From Chloracidobacterium sp. N (GTDB lineage Bacteria; Acidobacteriota; Blastocatellia; Chloracidobacteriales; Chloracidobacteriaceae), in contig NZ_CP072643.1 of the NCBI RefSeq assembly GCF_018304765.1, positions 248,001 through 312,000 on the forward strand: a DNA stretch of 64,000 nt. Reading direction: 5' to 3'. The translations under genes and the position numbers were made by a program. Under the pieces are notes generated by a model. That model ran no database searches. It was not told the DNA's origin and saw nothing but the letters and a program-made list of their open reading frames with translations. Shown piece by piece: positions 28,090 to 36,851 of this stretch (positions within the stretch are counted from its first letter, which is position 1; the number at the start of each line of letters is the position of its first letter).

Positions 28090-30695
28090 ATGCCCCGCTG
28101 GCTGTTCTGCCTCATCATCCTGCTGTGCAACACCCCCGGAGCCTACGCCCTCGACCCAAACAAAGTCCTGACGCAATACGTCCGCCAGGTCTGGTTCGCC
28201 AATGACGGACTCCCCCTCAACGCCATCTTCACCATCACGCAAACCCGCGACGGCTACATCTGGGTCGGCACCCACGAAGGTCTGGCACGTTTCGACGGCA
28301 TCCACTTCACCACCTTCAATCGCCAGAACACTCCCATCCTCAACAACAACCGCATCACCGTCCTGTGCGAAGCCCCGTCCGGCACCCTCTGGATCGGCAC
28401 CGGAGGTGACCGCTTCTTCAGCAGTGGCGGCGTCCGTGGCGGCGGACTGTTCCGGTATGACCAGGGACGCTGGCAACGCTTCGGAATGGATGACGGTCTT
28501 CCCGATGACATCATCAATGCCCTCACCATAGACCCATCCGGGACGCTCTGGGCCGGCACCATGAACGGACTGGTGGCGTTCGACGGGCAGCGATTTACCC
28601 ACTACACCGCCGGACTGCCCAGTACCAAAATCGGCGCCCTGCGCTTTGACCGCCAGGGCATACTCTGGATCGGCACGACCAGCGGACTGGCCCGCTTCCA
28701 GCAGGGACGGATCGAAACCACAGAACTGACCGACCACAGTATCCAGGCGCTGTACGAAGACCAGGCCGGATGCCTCTGGATTGGCACCCAGACCGGACTG
28801 CTCTACCGCCCCCCATCATCCACCCGCTGCATCCCCACCAAAGTCACCAGCCCGGTAACGGACATCTGCGAAGACCCCGACGGCAACCTCTGGGTAAGCA
28901 CCTACACCCAGGGACTGATCCGCTGCCGTGGCGAAACCATTGACGTGTTCACACCGCCCCCCCATCCCGGAACGGACACTGTGACCTTCGGCGTCCACGA
29001 AATGTCCCTCTGTCTCCTGACCGGACGCGAAGGCGAACTCTGGGTGGGAACGGGACGCGGGTTGTACTGCTTCCACGACGGGGCCGTGACCCCTCTGGGC
29101 GAACCCGAAGGACTTTTGGGAACCTATACCTACCCCATCCTGCAGGACCGGGCGGGAGTGATCTGGGTCGGCACGAGCGAAGGCGGGCTGTCACGTATCG
29201 AACAGGGCAAAGTGACGGCTACCTGGGGCCAGCGTCCGGGAAAGTCGGGCCGGCCGGGGCTGCCGGGTGACGACGTCCTGGCGCTGTGTGAAGACCATAC
29301 CGGCGCGCTGTGGCTCGGCTCCTCCACCGGACTGACCCGCAAGGAAGGCAACCGTTTCACCACCTACCGACCAGCCAACGGACTGAGCGGACTCCCCGTG
29401 CGCGTCATCCACGAGGAACCCGACGGCAGCCTGCTGATTGGCGCCGGCACGACACTCTGCCGCTTTGCCGGAGGCAAGTTCACCCGGATGGGAACAAACG
29501 AAGGCTACCCCGTTCCCGACGCCCAGGTACTGTTCATCGGACGTGACCGGGATGGCAACCTGTGGATCGGCACCAATCGCGGGCTGGTCTGCCAGCGGCA
29601 GGGACGCTTCACCCTTTACGGTGTGGCGGACGGACTGCCCAACCCCAACGTCAAATACCTCTACCACGACTCACAGGGCATTCTCTGGTTTGGCACGGCC
29701 GGCGGACTGGTTCACTTCGCCAACCACCGGTTCACCGCCATCACGACCCGGCAGGGACTGTTCGACGACAACATTCACGTCATTCTGGTGGACGATCAGG
29801 ATCGCTTCTGGATGTCCAGCAATCTGGGAATTTTCACCGTCCCACGGGCTGAAATCATTGCCTGCGCCGAAAAACGGCAACCCCGCGTCACATGTCGCGT
29901 GTTTGGCCCGTCCGACGGCATGCGCGACCAGGAAGGCAACGGCAGCCGCCAGCCCGCCGGCTGCCGGGCCGCCGATGGAAGCCTGTGGTTTCCCACGACC
30001 AACGGGATCGCCATCCTCAACCCAGTCACACTGCCTTACAACGCTTCGCCGCCACCCGTGACCATCGAACGGCTGCTGGCCGATGGGCAATCCTTGGAAA
30101 ACCTGTCTCCGGTGCTGCCCGTGCACACCCAAACCGTTGAAATCCATACATGGGTCTCAGTTTTATCCTGCCCAAGCAGGTGACCTTTGCCTATCAGCTC
30201 AGCGGTCTCAGTCAGGACTGGCAAGCCGCCGGCTCACGGCGGACGGCTTATTTCAGCGGTCTGCCCCCCGGCACGTACACCTTCCGCATGCGCGCTTTCA
30301 ACCGCGACGGTGTGGCCAGCGCGAATGTGGCTGAAGTCAGGTTTTCCATTCCCGCGCCCTGGTACCGTACCCGCCTCGCCTATGCCGGCTACCTCCTGCT
30401 GGCGCTCAGTCTCATTGCCGGAGGCGTTCGGTGGCGGCTCGCGGCGCTGCGCCGGCTGGCCCTCCGCCTCGAACAGACCGTGGCGGCGCGTACGGCTGAA
30501 ATTTACCAACAACAGGAAGCACTACGCGGCCAGCGCGATGAAATCGAACGCAAAAACGCCGAGATGCTTGAGAGCATCCGCTACGCCGAGCGCATCCAAC
30601 GGGCGCTGCTGCCACGTGCCGGACAACTCACCACAACACTCACCGATGCCTTCGTGGTGTATCTGCCGCGCGATATTGTCTCGGGAGACTTTTAC
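28090..30695 (+). pseudogene. Two-component-regulator-propeller / SpoIIE phosphatase sensor, 5' part (frameshift and IS insertion)
   Basis: The gene starts with a signal peptide (MPRWLFCLIILLCNTPGAYA). About 14 propeller repeats with the LWIGT-type motif (GYIWVGT, LWIGT, LWAGT, LWLGS and so on) then form the periplasmic sensor. At about 30147 the frame breaks: the Y_Y_Y domain reads VEIH, then continues one frame over as GLSFILPKQVTFAYQLSGLSQDW. One missing base explains it. The second frame gives a membrane segment (RLAYAGYLLLALSLIAGGV), a coiled coil, and the start of a PP2C/SpoIIE phosphatase domain (RIQRALLP...DIVSGDFY), which is cut at 30695 by an insertion element. Intact relatives would be about 1080 residues and act in signalling by dephosphorylating anti-sigma antagonists. 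Confidence 0.85.
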
Positions 30696-30784
30696 CGAAA
30701 AAACGCCGTAAAGCCCTGCACTTTAGGGCAGGGATATAAGGCGCACGCTGTTTTATCAAGCCAAACCTGTGATAAAATAGCAGT

Positions 30785-32047
30785 ATGAGAGTAATGGAAG
30801 CCAAGCTACTCAACGGGACAGCAGAGCAGTATCAGGCTCTGGATGAAGCCATCCGTACCGCACAGTTTGTCAGAAACAAATGTGTGCGGTACTGGATGGA
30901 CAACAAGAGTGTAAACAAAGCTGTTCTCTATGCCCACTGCAAAGACCTGGCCAAAGAGTTTGACTTTGCCAGGAAGTTAAACTCAGCGGCAAGGCAGGCA
31001 AGTGCAGAACGGGCTTGGGCTTCCATTTCCCGGTTCCATACCAACTGCAGAAACAAGGCGGTCAAGAAAGGGTATCCCAAGTTCAGGAAGCATTGCCGTT
31101 CTGTGGAATACAAGGTATCTGGCTGGAAGCTGTCAGGAGATGGAATGTCTATCACCTTCACTGATGGCTTCAATGCTGGTGCTTTTGCTCTGTACTGCAA
31201 TGGTGAGGCAAGACACCATATCCTGAACTCCAAAATCAATCGGGTGCGGGTGATACGCAGGGCAGATGGGTACTATGCTCAGTTCTGCCTGGATGTGGAG
31301 CGCAAAGAGCAGGGAGCATACACAGGCAATGTTATTGGCATTGACTTGGGCGTAAAGGCTTTCCACACCGACCAGAACGGCAACCCTGTAGAGTATCCTA
31401 AGTTTTTGAGGCGTAGTGAAAGAAGGTTAAAGCAACACCAGCGCAGATTAAGTCGGAAGTTCAAGAAGAGGGCAAAATCTCAATCCAAGAACTACCACAA
31501 GCAAAGAAAGCGACTGGGCAAAGTGCATCTGAAAGTCCAACGCCAGCGTAAAGACTGGGCAATTAAGCAGGCACGGTGCGTGGTGGCATCTCACGATGTC
31601 GTGGCGTATGAAGACTTGCAGGTGAAGAACCTGGTCAAAAATCATCATCTTGCCAAATCCATTCATGATGCTGGCTGGTCTCAATTCACTGCGTGGCTGG
31701 ACTACTACGGCAAGGTTTGGGACAAGGCAGTCGTCAGCGTACCGCCGCAGTACACCACACAGGACTGTAGTAACTGTGGGCATAGGGTAGTAAAAACCCT
31801 ATCCACCAGAACCCATAGTTGTCCTAAATGTGGATTTGAATCAGACAGAGACCAGAATGCGGCTTTGAACATCCTCAAGAAGGGACTAAGCATCTTGGGA
31901 ATGGAGTGGCAAAACAGTACCTTTGGGCAAAAGGGAACTGCCTCGAAAGAGGGAACGCTTGGGGAGAGATGCACCGCTGCTTTAGAGGGGCAACCTGATG
32001 AAGTAAGTGCGCTCGCAGAACCAAGAACAAGAATCCCCTGCCTTTAG
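30785..32047 (+). CDS. tnpB: TnpB, RNA-guided nuclease of an IS200/IS605-type element
   Basis: A protein of 420 residues. The split RuvC site is intact: Asp in VIGIDLGVKAFH (about 190), Glu in VAYEDLQVKNL (about 277) and Asp in DRDQNAALNIL (about 355). Between the last two is a zinc finger CSNCG...CPKCG. An arginine/lysine-rich helical region (RRSERRLKQHQRRLSRKFKKR) follows the first motif. TnpB proteins cut DNA guided by an RNA made from the element's right end and help the element persist at its site. An in-frame ATG at 30794 is a possible alternative start. The C-terminal 20 or so residues are coded by the right-end hairpin region. Confidence 0.93.
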   Translation: MRVMEAKLLNGTAEQYQALDEAIRTAQFVRNKCVRYWMDNKSVNKAVLYAHCKDLAKEFDFARKLNSAARQASAERAWASISRFHTNCRNKAVKKGYPKFRKHCRSVEYKVSGWKLSGDGMSITFTDGFNAGAFALYCNGEARHHILNSKINRVRVIRRADGYYAQFCLDVERKEQGAYTGNVIGIDLGVKAFHTDQNGNPVEYPKFLRRSERRLKQHQRRLSRKFKKRAKSQSKNYHKQRKRLGKVHLKVQRQRKDWAIKQARCVVASHDVVAYEDLQVKNLVKNHHLAKSIHDAGWSQFTAWLDYYGKVWDKAVVSVPPQYTTQDCSNCGHRVVKTLSTRTHSCPKCGFESDRDQNAALNILKKGLSILGMEWQNSTFGQKGTASKEGTLGERCTAALEGQPDEVSALAEPRTRIPCL

Positions 32048-32064
32048 GCAGGGGAGTATGTCAA
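31920..32064 (+). ncRNA. Predicted omega RNA (reRNA) scaffold of the first TnpB element
   Basis: In characterised TnpB systems the 3' end of tnpB and the right end of the element encode the scaffold, and the guide is the first bases of flanking DNA. Here the 8-bp TTTA-loop hairpin ends ten bases before the element boundary at 32064, so the guide would begin at 32065 (TGGTTGCGTAACCTCGACGC). The 5' limit is a guess. Confidence 0.4.
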
Positions 32065-32703
32065 TGGTTGCGTAACCTCGACGCCGATACGGTGCTTCTG
32101 GCCGTCGGCGACTGCACCGGGCACGGCGTACCGGGCGCGCTGATGTCCATGATCGGCATCACACTGCTCGATCGACTCATTCAGGAAGGTGTGACTGAAC
32201 CGGCTCTCATTCTGGAACAGCTCCACCTTGGCATTCGCCGCGCCCTGCAGCAGGACGGTGACACCAAAACCGCCCAGGACGGCATGGACATCGGACTGTG
32301 CCGCATCGAACGCGCGACTGGCCGGCTCTGCTTTTCCGGCGCGGCCCTTCGCGCTTACCTCATGACGCCGGCCGGTGAACTCACCACCATCAAAGGCGAT
32401 ACGAAATCCATCGGCGGACGCCAACGCGAGGCATACCGGACCTTCACCCACCACGAGGTTGACTACGCTGACGGAACCATGCTGTACCTGCTGACCGATG
32501 GTTTCACCGACCAGAAAAACCCCACCGGTGAACGCTATGGTTCGCGCCGAACCGGGCAGAAGCTACAGCAAATAGCCAGCCTGCCAGCCGCCAGGCAGGC
32601 CGAAGCCCTCTCACGGGAAATCCATCTCTTTCGCGGCACAGAAGCCCAACTCGATGACATTGCCATTGTTGGTGTCCGCCTCACGGTGAAACATGGCGAG
32701 TAG
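32065..32703 (+). pseudogene. SpoIIE/PP2C phosphatase domain, 3' part of the broken propeller sensor
   Basis: This part resumes the interrupted gene in frame (WLRNLDADTVLLAVGDCTGHGVPGALMSMIG), with the PP2C-type motifs GDCTGHGVPGA and a late LYLLTDGFTDQ and QLDDIAIVGV that bind the metal ions. The stop TAG is part of the first heptamer of the repeat tract that follows. An internal TTG at 32068 could in principle start a separate 211-residue protein, but no Shine-Dalgarno sequence is evident. The phosphatase domain itself shows no damage other than the insertion. Confidence 0.85.
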
Positions 32704-32758
32704 CGAGTGGCGAGTAGCGAGTGGCGAGTGGCGAATAGCGAATGGGGAATGGAAAATG
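32696..32758 (+). repeat. Nine tandem heptamers, GCGARTR type
   Basis: Units read GCGAGTA, GCGAGTG, GCGAGTA, GCGAGTG, GCGAGTG, GCGAATA, GCGAATG, GGGAATG and GAAAATG. The tract starts within the last codons of the phosphatase domain. It is inverted relative to the tract at 32855. Confidence 0.9.
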
Positions 32759-32854
32759 GAGACTGAGAAATGGAAAGTGAAAAAAGGATAGAAACATACG
32801 AACGAACCAGCCAGCTCTCCGTTATCTGCTCGCATCGTTCCTTTCCCCATCAGC

Positions 32855-32910
32855 TATTCGCTATTCCCTATTCGCTATTCGCCACCCCCCACTCGCCACT
32901 CGCTACTTAC
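32855..32910 (-). repeat. Eight heptamers in inverted orientation, interrupted by the second IS
   Basis: Units on the plus strand read TATTCGC, TATTCCC, TATTCGC, TATTCGC, CACCCCC, CACTCGC, CACTCGC and TACTTAC. They are the reverse complement of the tract at 32696, so the two could pair as a long imperfect hairpin with a loop of about 95 bases. The tract resumes in phase at 34220 beyond the insertion element. Confidence 0.85.
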
Positions 32911-33026
32911 AGACCCTCCGCCAGAAAGCCTGCGACTTTAGTCGCAGGATGAATGGCGGGCGCGCTTTGTGCGCCACCCCTCTCCATGATCTTGCATGGG
33001 CTTGCAAGATACATTATAATCTCAAC

Positions 33027-34178
33027 ATGGCAACACTCACCAAGACCCTCAAGCTGCCGTTTCTGCGCCTCAACAAGGCCAAGGCGCAGGAGTTTGCGCG
33101 GCTGGAGTGCCTCAACACCGAGGTTGCCAATCAAATCCTTGCCATGCCGAAGGCCGAGCGCAGAGAGCTCACCACCAGCTCCTTTACTCATGTCGAAATC
33201 GCCAGCGGCTGGATCAACCAAACCATTCGTAATGCTAACGCCAGGACAAAGGCCAAGCACTTTCGGCGTCTGCCGCTTGAGACAAACAACCAGAACTGGA
33301 CGCTCCACCGTGTCGGGGACACGTTCAGCGTGTCCTTCGGACTGTTGCGGGGAACCAGGAAGCGCATCCCGATTGAAGTGCATGTCGCCTCTCATCGGGA
33401 ACTCCTGGAGGCGATACTGAACGGTTCGGCCAAGCCCGGCAATATCAAGCTGTTTTGTTCTCGTCGCGGGATCTGGTATGTGCTCATCTCCGTGTCGATG
33501 GAAGTTCCCGATGCGGAGCCACGAGACCGCTGGATCGGCGTGGATCGCGGACAGAACGTGCCCGTAGTGGCGGCAACGCCCGATGGCCCGGTTGTGTTCT
33601 GGAAAGCCCGGCAAATCCGGCATGTGCGCCGGGTGTTTGCCAGGCGCAGACAGATGCTGCAGGCCACGGGCAAGCACCGCGCGGTCAGGAAGCTGGAGAA
33701 CAAGGAGCGGCGCATCGTCACGCATATGAACCACGTGATGAGCAAGCAACTGGTTGCCCTGGCCAAGCGCTGCAAAGCAGGAATCCGCTTTGAGGACCTC
33801 TCGGGCATTCGGGCTTCTGCCCGGCAGCGAAAAGACACCAGGTCGGATGCGGGGCAGAACCGGGACTATTGGCCGTTCTATCAGTTGGAGACGTTTGTGC
33901 GCTACAAGGCCCTGGCTGCTGGCGTGGCGGTGGATGCGGTACCTCCGCACTACACCAGCCAGACCTGCCATCGGTGCGGGGCGATCAACAAACGTCAAAA
34001 ACATGCCTACGTCTGCACACGGTGCGGATACAAGGCGCACGCCGATGCCAATGCTGCGATGAATGTCCGGGATTGGTATGGGCTGTGCTGCCCGCTGGTT
34101 CTTCATGCTCCAGCGGGCGGGCTGCATGAACCAGCCCTGAACTGGGTACGCGAAACGGCCGCGCAAGCGGCCGCGTAG
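33027..34178 (+). CDS. tnpB: TnpB, RNA-guided nuclease, second and divergent type
   Basis: A protein of 383 residues with an intact RuvC site: Asp in WIGVDRGQNVPVVAA (about 173), Glu in GIRFEDLSGIR (about 258) and Asp in HADANAAMNVRDWYG (about 340). A zinc finger CHRCG...CTRCG lies before the last motif. The N-terminus (MATLTKTLKLPFLRLNKAKAQEF) is the beta-barrel start seen in TnpB and related Cas12 ancestors. An open frame begins at 32949, but the ATG at 33027 starts the conserved part. Its 3' end contains the hairpin CGGCCGC-GCAA-GCGGCCG (34156-34173), probably part of the guide-RNA scaffold. Several residues differ from the first TnpB throughout, so the two belong to distinct subgroups. 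Confidence 0.92.
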   Translation: MATLTKTLKLPFLRLNKAKAQEFARLECLNTEVANQILAMPKAERRELTTSSFTHVEIASGWINQTIRNANARTKAKHFRRLPLETNNQNWTLHRVGDTFSVSFGLLRGTRKRIPIEVHVASHRELLEAILNGSAKPGNIKLFCSRRGIWYVLISVSMEVPDAEPRDRWIGVDRGQNVPVVAATPDGPVVFWKARQIRHVRRVFARRRQMLQATGKHRAVRKLENKERRIVTHMNHVMSKQLVALAKRCKAGIRFEDLSGIRASARQRKDTRSDAGQNRDYWPFYQLETFVRYKALAAGVAVDAVPPHYTSQTCHRCGAINKRQKHAYVCTRCGYKAHADANAAMNVRDWYGLCCPLVLHAPAGGLHEPALNWVRETAAQAAA

Positions 34179-34219
34179 CAAGAACCAGAATCCTCCGGCT
34201 TCAGCCGGGGGAGGTTCAA
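34100..34219 (+). ncRNA. Predicted omega RNA (reRNA) scaffold of the second TnpB element
   Basis: Two stable stems (34156-34173 with a GCAA loop, 34195-34208 with a TTCA loop) end just before the element border. By analogy with known TnpB systems the guide would be read from 34220 onward, i.e. from heptamer repeats. The 5' limit is uncertain. Confidence 0.4.
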
Positions 34220-34275
34220 CACTCACTACTCGCCACTCGCCACTCGCCACTCGCTACTCTCCACTCGCCACTCGC
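34220..34275 (-). repeat. Heptamer tract, continuation beyond the second IS
   Basis: Eight units on the plus strand: CACTCAC, TACTCGC, three CACTCGC, TACTCTC, then two CACTCGC. It is in phase with the tract ending at 32910 and ends at the stop of the anti-sigma-like gene. Confidence 0.85.
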
Positions 34276-34280
34276 CCCCC

Positions 34281-35501
34281 TCACTCACGCTCCCGGATCG
34301 TCACCTGCAACGTTTCCCCTTCCGTCGCCACGGACACCCGCGCCCGTAGCCGGACGGCACAAGCGGAGACCTGCCCGGCCGGCACGGTCACGGCCACCTG
34401 TTCACCATCGAGCCGTACACTGCCGCCAAACTCACGCGCCACAGTCGCCACCTGAGTCAGCGCCGCGCGCCGGTTCGCCACCACCAGGCGTAAGGTCAAC
34501 GCCGTGACTGGGGCGGCTGCTCCCTGAGCATCGGCGGCCGAGCCCGGCTTTGCCCTTGGGGCTTCCTTCGTTTCATCGCGGGCCCTGTCGGTGGCTCCAG
34601 CACCGGACGCCCGCCCGGCCACAGACGGCGCAGCACCCGCCTCCGGCAGCGGAGCTGCGGCCAACGGACGGGCTTCCCGCCGTTCCGCCGACATCGCTTC
34701 TGCCTTGTGCGCCGTTTCATCTCCGGCTGATGGCGCAGCCGCCACGGATGACTGTCCAGCCATCTGTTCCGGCGGTGTTGTCGGCAACGCCGGCGCGCGT
34801 AAAGCTCCCGCCCGTTGCCGGTCTTCCGCCGTCCCGGACGAACCGGCTGAGGGCCCCGAACGCTTTGATTTCCCCTCCGGCGACGCCGCTTCCAGCACCG
34901 ATGCCGCCGGGTCTTTTTTCTGTGGTGCAGCACCAACCGGTGCGGCTTCGGCAGGCAGTACCGGACGGGCGGCATCCTCCGGCCGGGCCGTTGCCGCACC
35001 TGGCTGTGCTGGCAGTTCAGAAGTTGGTGGCGCTGAAGTTTCAGATGCCTTTGACTGTGCCAGTTCATCCGGCGCCGACGGGCTGAGAACCCACCACCAC
35101 AAACCGCCTCCAACCAGCAACAGCACACTTGCCGCGGCCCCAAACACCCAGACCGGCGAACGAACATTCCATTGCCAGGGCATCCACCCGGACAGCCACC
35201 CGGCAAATCTTCCGGTTGACCGGTCAGGCTTGGCCGCCGGCAACGACGCCGCAGGACGCCAGCCGGCACGGGCCAGAATTTCCCCCGCCGACGGCCACCC
35301 GCTTGGCTCCGGCACGTCCCAGTGCGTTCCCTCCAACCACTTGCGCGCCGTTCGCAGCTCTTCCAGCATTTCCCGCGCCGCCGCGGAACGCGCCAGCAGG
35401 TCGGCAACTTCCCGGTGGCGCGCCGGCGGCAGCTTGCCGTCGAGGTAATCCTCAAAGTCGCCATACAGCGGATTGTCGAGTTCCTCGGACGCAGATGACA
35501 T
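34281..35501 (-). CDS. Anti-sigma-factor-like membrane protein with long Ala/Pro linker
   Basis: A protein of 406 residues. The N-terminal 80 residues (FEDYLDGKLPPARHREVADLLARSAAAREMLEELRTARKWLE) resemble the helical anti-sigma domain of membrane-bound regulators, without the zinc His-x3-Cys-x2-Cys motif. One membrane segment follows (VWVFGAAASVLLLVGGGLWWWVL, about 114-136), then a long low-complexity Ala/Pro/Glu linker, and a small beta-rich C-terminal domain (LTLRLVVANRRAALTQVATVAREFGGSVRL). The ATG at 35501 has GAAGGA upstream; an earlier ATG at 35558 lacks such a site. No sigma factor gene is adjacent, and the next gene is divergent, so the partner is unknown. The 195-bp gap to 35697 should hold both promoters. 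Confidence 0.65.
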   Translation of the reverse strand: MSSASEELDNPLYGDFEDYLDGKLPPARHREVADLLARSAAAREMLEELRTARKWLEGTHWDVPEPSGWPSAGEILARAGWRPAASLPAAKPDRSTGRFAGWLSGWMPWQWNVRSPVWVFGAAASVLLLVGGGLWWWVLSPSAPDELAQSKASETSAPPTSELPAQPGAATARPEDAARPVLPAEAAPVGAAPQKKDPAASVLEAASPEGKSKRSGPSAGSSGTAEDRQRAGALRAPALPTTPPEQMAGQSSVAAAPSAGDETAHKAEAMSAERREARPLAAAPLPEAGAAPSVAGRASGAGATDRARDETKEAPRAKPGSAADAQGAAAPVTALTLRLVVANRRAALTQVATVAREFGGSVRLDGEQVAVTVPAGQVSACAVRLRARVSVATEGETLQVTIRERE

Positions 35502-35696
35502 AGCCAGTCCTTCAGTTGTGGGTACGGTTGGCAAGCTGGTAGTCGCTGCCGACAGCAAAAGGTTCCGGCTGGCAGGTTATACGGCACTCAAAAATTTCAG
35601 TGTGACAACCCAGGCATGTTACAAAGCACGAACAACCGCCGTTCATTCAGCCAGTGGTGAACAACCTTTTCATCAGCCGTAGCCTTTTATACCACG

Positions 35697-36851
35697 ATGT
35701 CTGAACTCGATGTGCTTCTGCTGGCGCTGCGCCGTTTCACCTCCCGGACCCCGTGCCGTCTGGCACTTGCCACCGTGGTGAGCGTTACCGGCTCGTTCTA
35801 CCGGCGGCCCGGGGCGCGCATGCTCATCGCTGAAACAGGCGAGACGGTTGGCAACATCAGTGGCGGCTGCCTTGAACCGGACCTCATCGAGCGGGCGCAG
35901 GCGATTCTGGCCAGCGGCAAAGCGCAACTGGTAAGCTATGACCTGCACGATGTCGCTACGGATACGACGTGGGGGCCGGCGCTGGGTTGTGAAGGTGAAA
36001 CCCTCATCTACATCGAGCCTTTCCATGCCCACCAGCCCGATCACCCCCTTGACCTGCTGGCGCTGATCCGCACCACGGGCGAAGATGCCGCCCTGGCGCA
36101 TATTTTCCAGGCCGAAGGCCGATTTGCCGGCCGCGTCGGCTTTCGGCTGCTGCACACGGCCAACACCCCCGAAGCCGACGGTGCACCGGTTGAACAGGCG
36201 GACTGGCTCCGACAACTCCACCTCGAACTGCGTACCTGCCTGGCTGAACGCCGCTCACGGCAGATGACCTACACCACCGCGCAGGGCAGTCTCAGAGCCT
36301 TTGTCGAATTCCTGCCCGCGCCGCTCCAACTGACCATTCTGGGCGCTGGCGATGATGCACTTCCCTTGGCACAACTCGCCGACCGGCTCGGCTGGTATGT
36401 CACTGTGGCCGACTGGCGTCCCGCGCTGGCCACGCCGGAACGCTTCCCCACCGCCCGGCAGGTACTCGTGGTGCCCACGGTCAATGACCTCCCGCTGCGG
36501 GCGCAGGATCATGTCGTCGTCATGACCCATCACTACCCCAGCGACAAAGCCATCGTACGCCGTTTGGCCGCCGTCCAACCGCGCTACGTCGGCCTGCTGG
36601 GTCCCCGGCGGCGCACCGAACGCATGCTGGCCGAACTGGCGGACGAAGGCTGTCCGGTCGCGCCAGAAATTGTTGAAGCCTGGCACTTTCCGGTTGGTCT
36701 CGACCTCGGCGCGGAAACGCCTGTGGAAGTGGCGGTCTCCATCGTGGCTGAAATTCTGGCCGTTGCCAACCGGTGCAATGGCCAGTTCCTCCGCCACCGG
36801 CAGGCGCCAATTCACACGCCCCTGCCGGACTCCTCTTCCCTGTTGCCATGA
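35697..36851 (+). CDS. XdhC/CoxI family molybdoenzyme maturation protein
   Basis: A protein of 384 residues in two domains. The N-terminal XdhC_CoxI part has GSFYRRPGARMLIAETGETVGNISGGCLEPDL (about 31-63), whose GGC segment carries the conserved Cys. The C-terminal Rossmann part has LTILGAGDDALPLAQLADRLGWYVTVADWRP and THHYPSDKAIVRRL, then YVGLLGPRRRTERML. XdhC proteins bind molybdenum cofactor and insert its sulfurated form into xanthine-dehydrogenase-type enzymes. The stop overlaps the MocA-like gene (ATGA), a common pairing. The target enzyme is not in the window. Confidence 0.9.
   Translation: MSELDVLLLALRRFTSRTPCRLALATVVSVTGSFYRRPGARMLIAETGETVGNISGGCLEPDLIERAQAILASGKAQLVSYDLHDVATDTTWGPALGCEGETLIYIEPFHAHQPDHPLDLLALIRTTGEDAALAHIFQAEGRFAGRVGFRLLHTANTPEADGAPVEQADWLRQLHLELRTCLAERRSRQMTYTTAQGSLRAFVEFLPAPLQLTILGAGDDALPLAQLADRLGWYVTVADWRPALATPERFPTARQVLVVPTVNDLPLRAQDHVVVMTHHYPSDKAIVRRLAAVQPRYVGLLGPRRRTERMLAELADEGCPVAPEIVEAWHFPVGLDLGAETPVEVAVSIVAEILAVANRCNGQFLRHRQAPIHTPLPDSSSLLP

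Larger units (their letters stand above)
30696..32064 (+). mobile_element. IS200/IS605-type tnpB-only insertion element, 1369 bp
   Basis: The element is inserted between the codons for Tyr and Trp of the SpoIIE domain (GDFY|WLRNLD), and removing it restores the frame exactly. The left flank ends TTAC and the element ends TCAA, the cleavage-site pair known for the IS608 subgroup. Sub-terminal hairpins are seen at 30714-30733 (CCCTGC with GCAGGG) and 32035-32054 (CCCCTGCC-TTTA-GGCAGGGG). There is no target-site duplication, as expected. Only tnpB is present, so a TnpA (Y1 transposase) would have to act in trans. Confidence 0.9.
32911..34219 (+). mobile_element. Second IS200/IS605-type tnpB-only insertion element, 1309 bp
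   Basis: The left flank ends TTAC (32907-32910) and the right end is TCAA (34216-34219), the same boundary logic as the element at 30696. Removing it joins heptamer TACTTAC to heptamer CACTCAC without changing the seven-base register, which supports both borders. Hairpins lie at 32929-32948 (CCTGCGAC-TTTA-GTCGCAGG) and near the right end (CCGGC-TTCA-GCCGG at 34195-34208). The TnpB is clearly different from the first one, so this is a separate element and not a copy. No tnpA is present. Confidence 0.88.

Noticed and set aside
32611-32850. Minus-strand frame with repeated HSPLATRHS-type motif
   Set aside because: It is the translation of the heptamer tract at 32696-32758.
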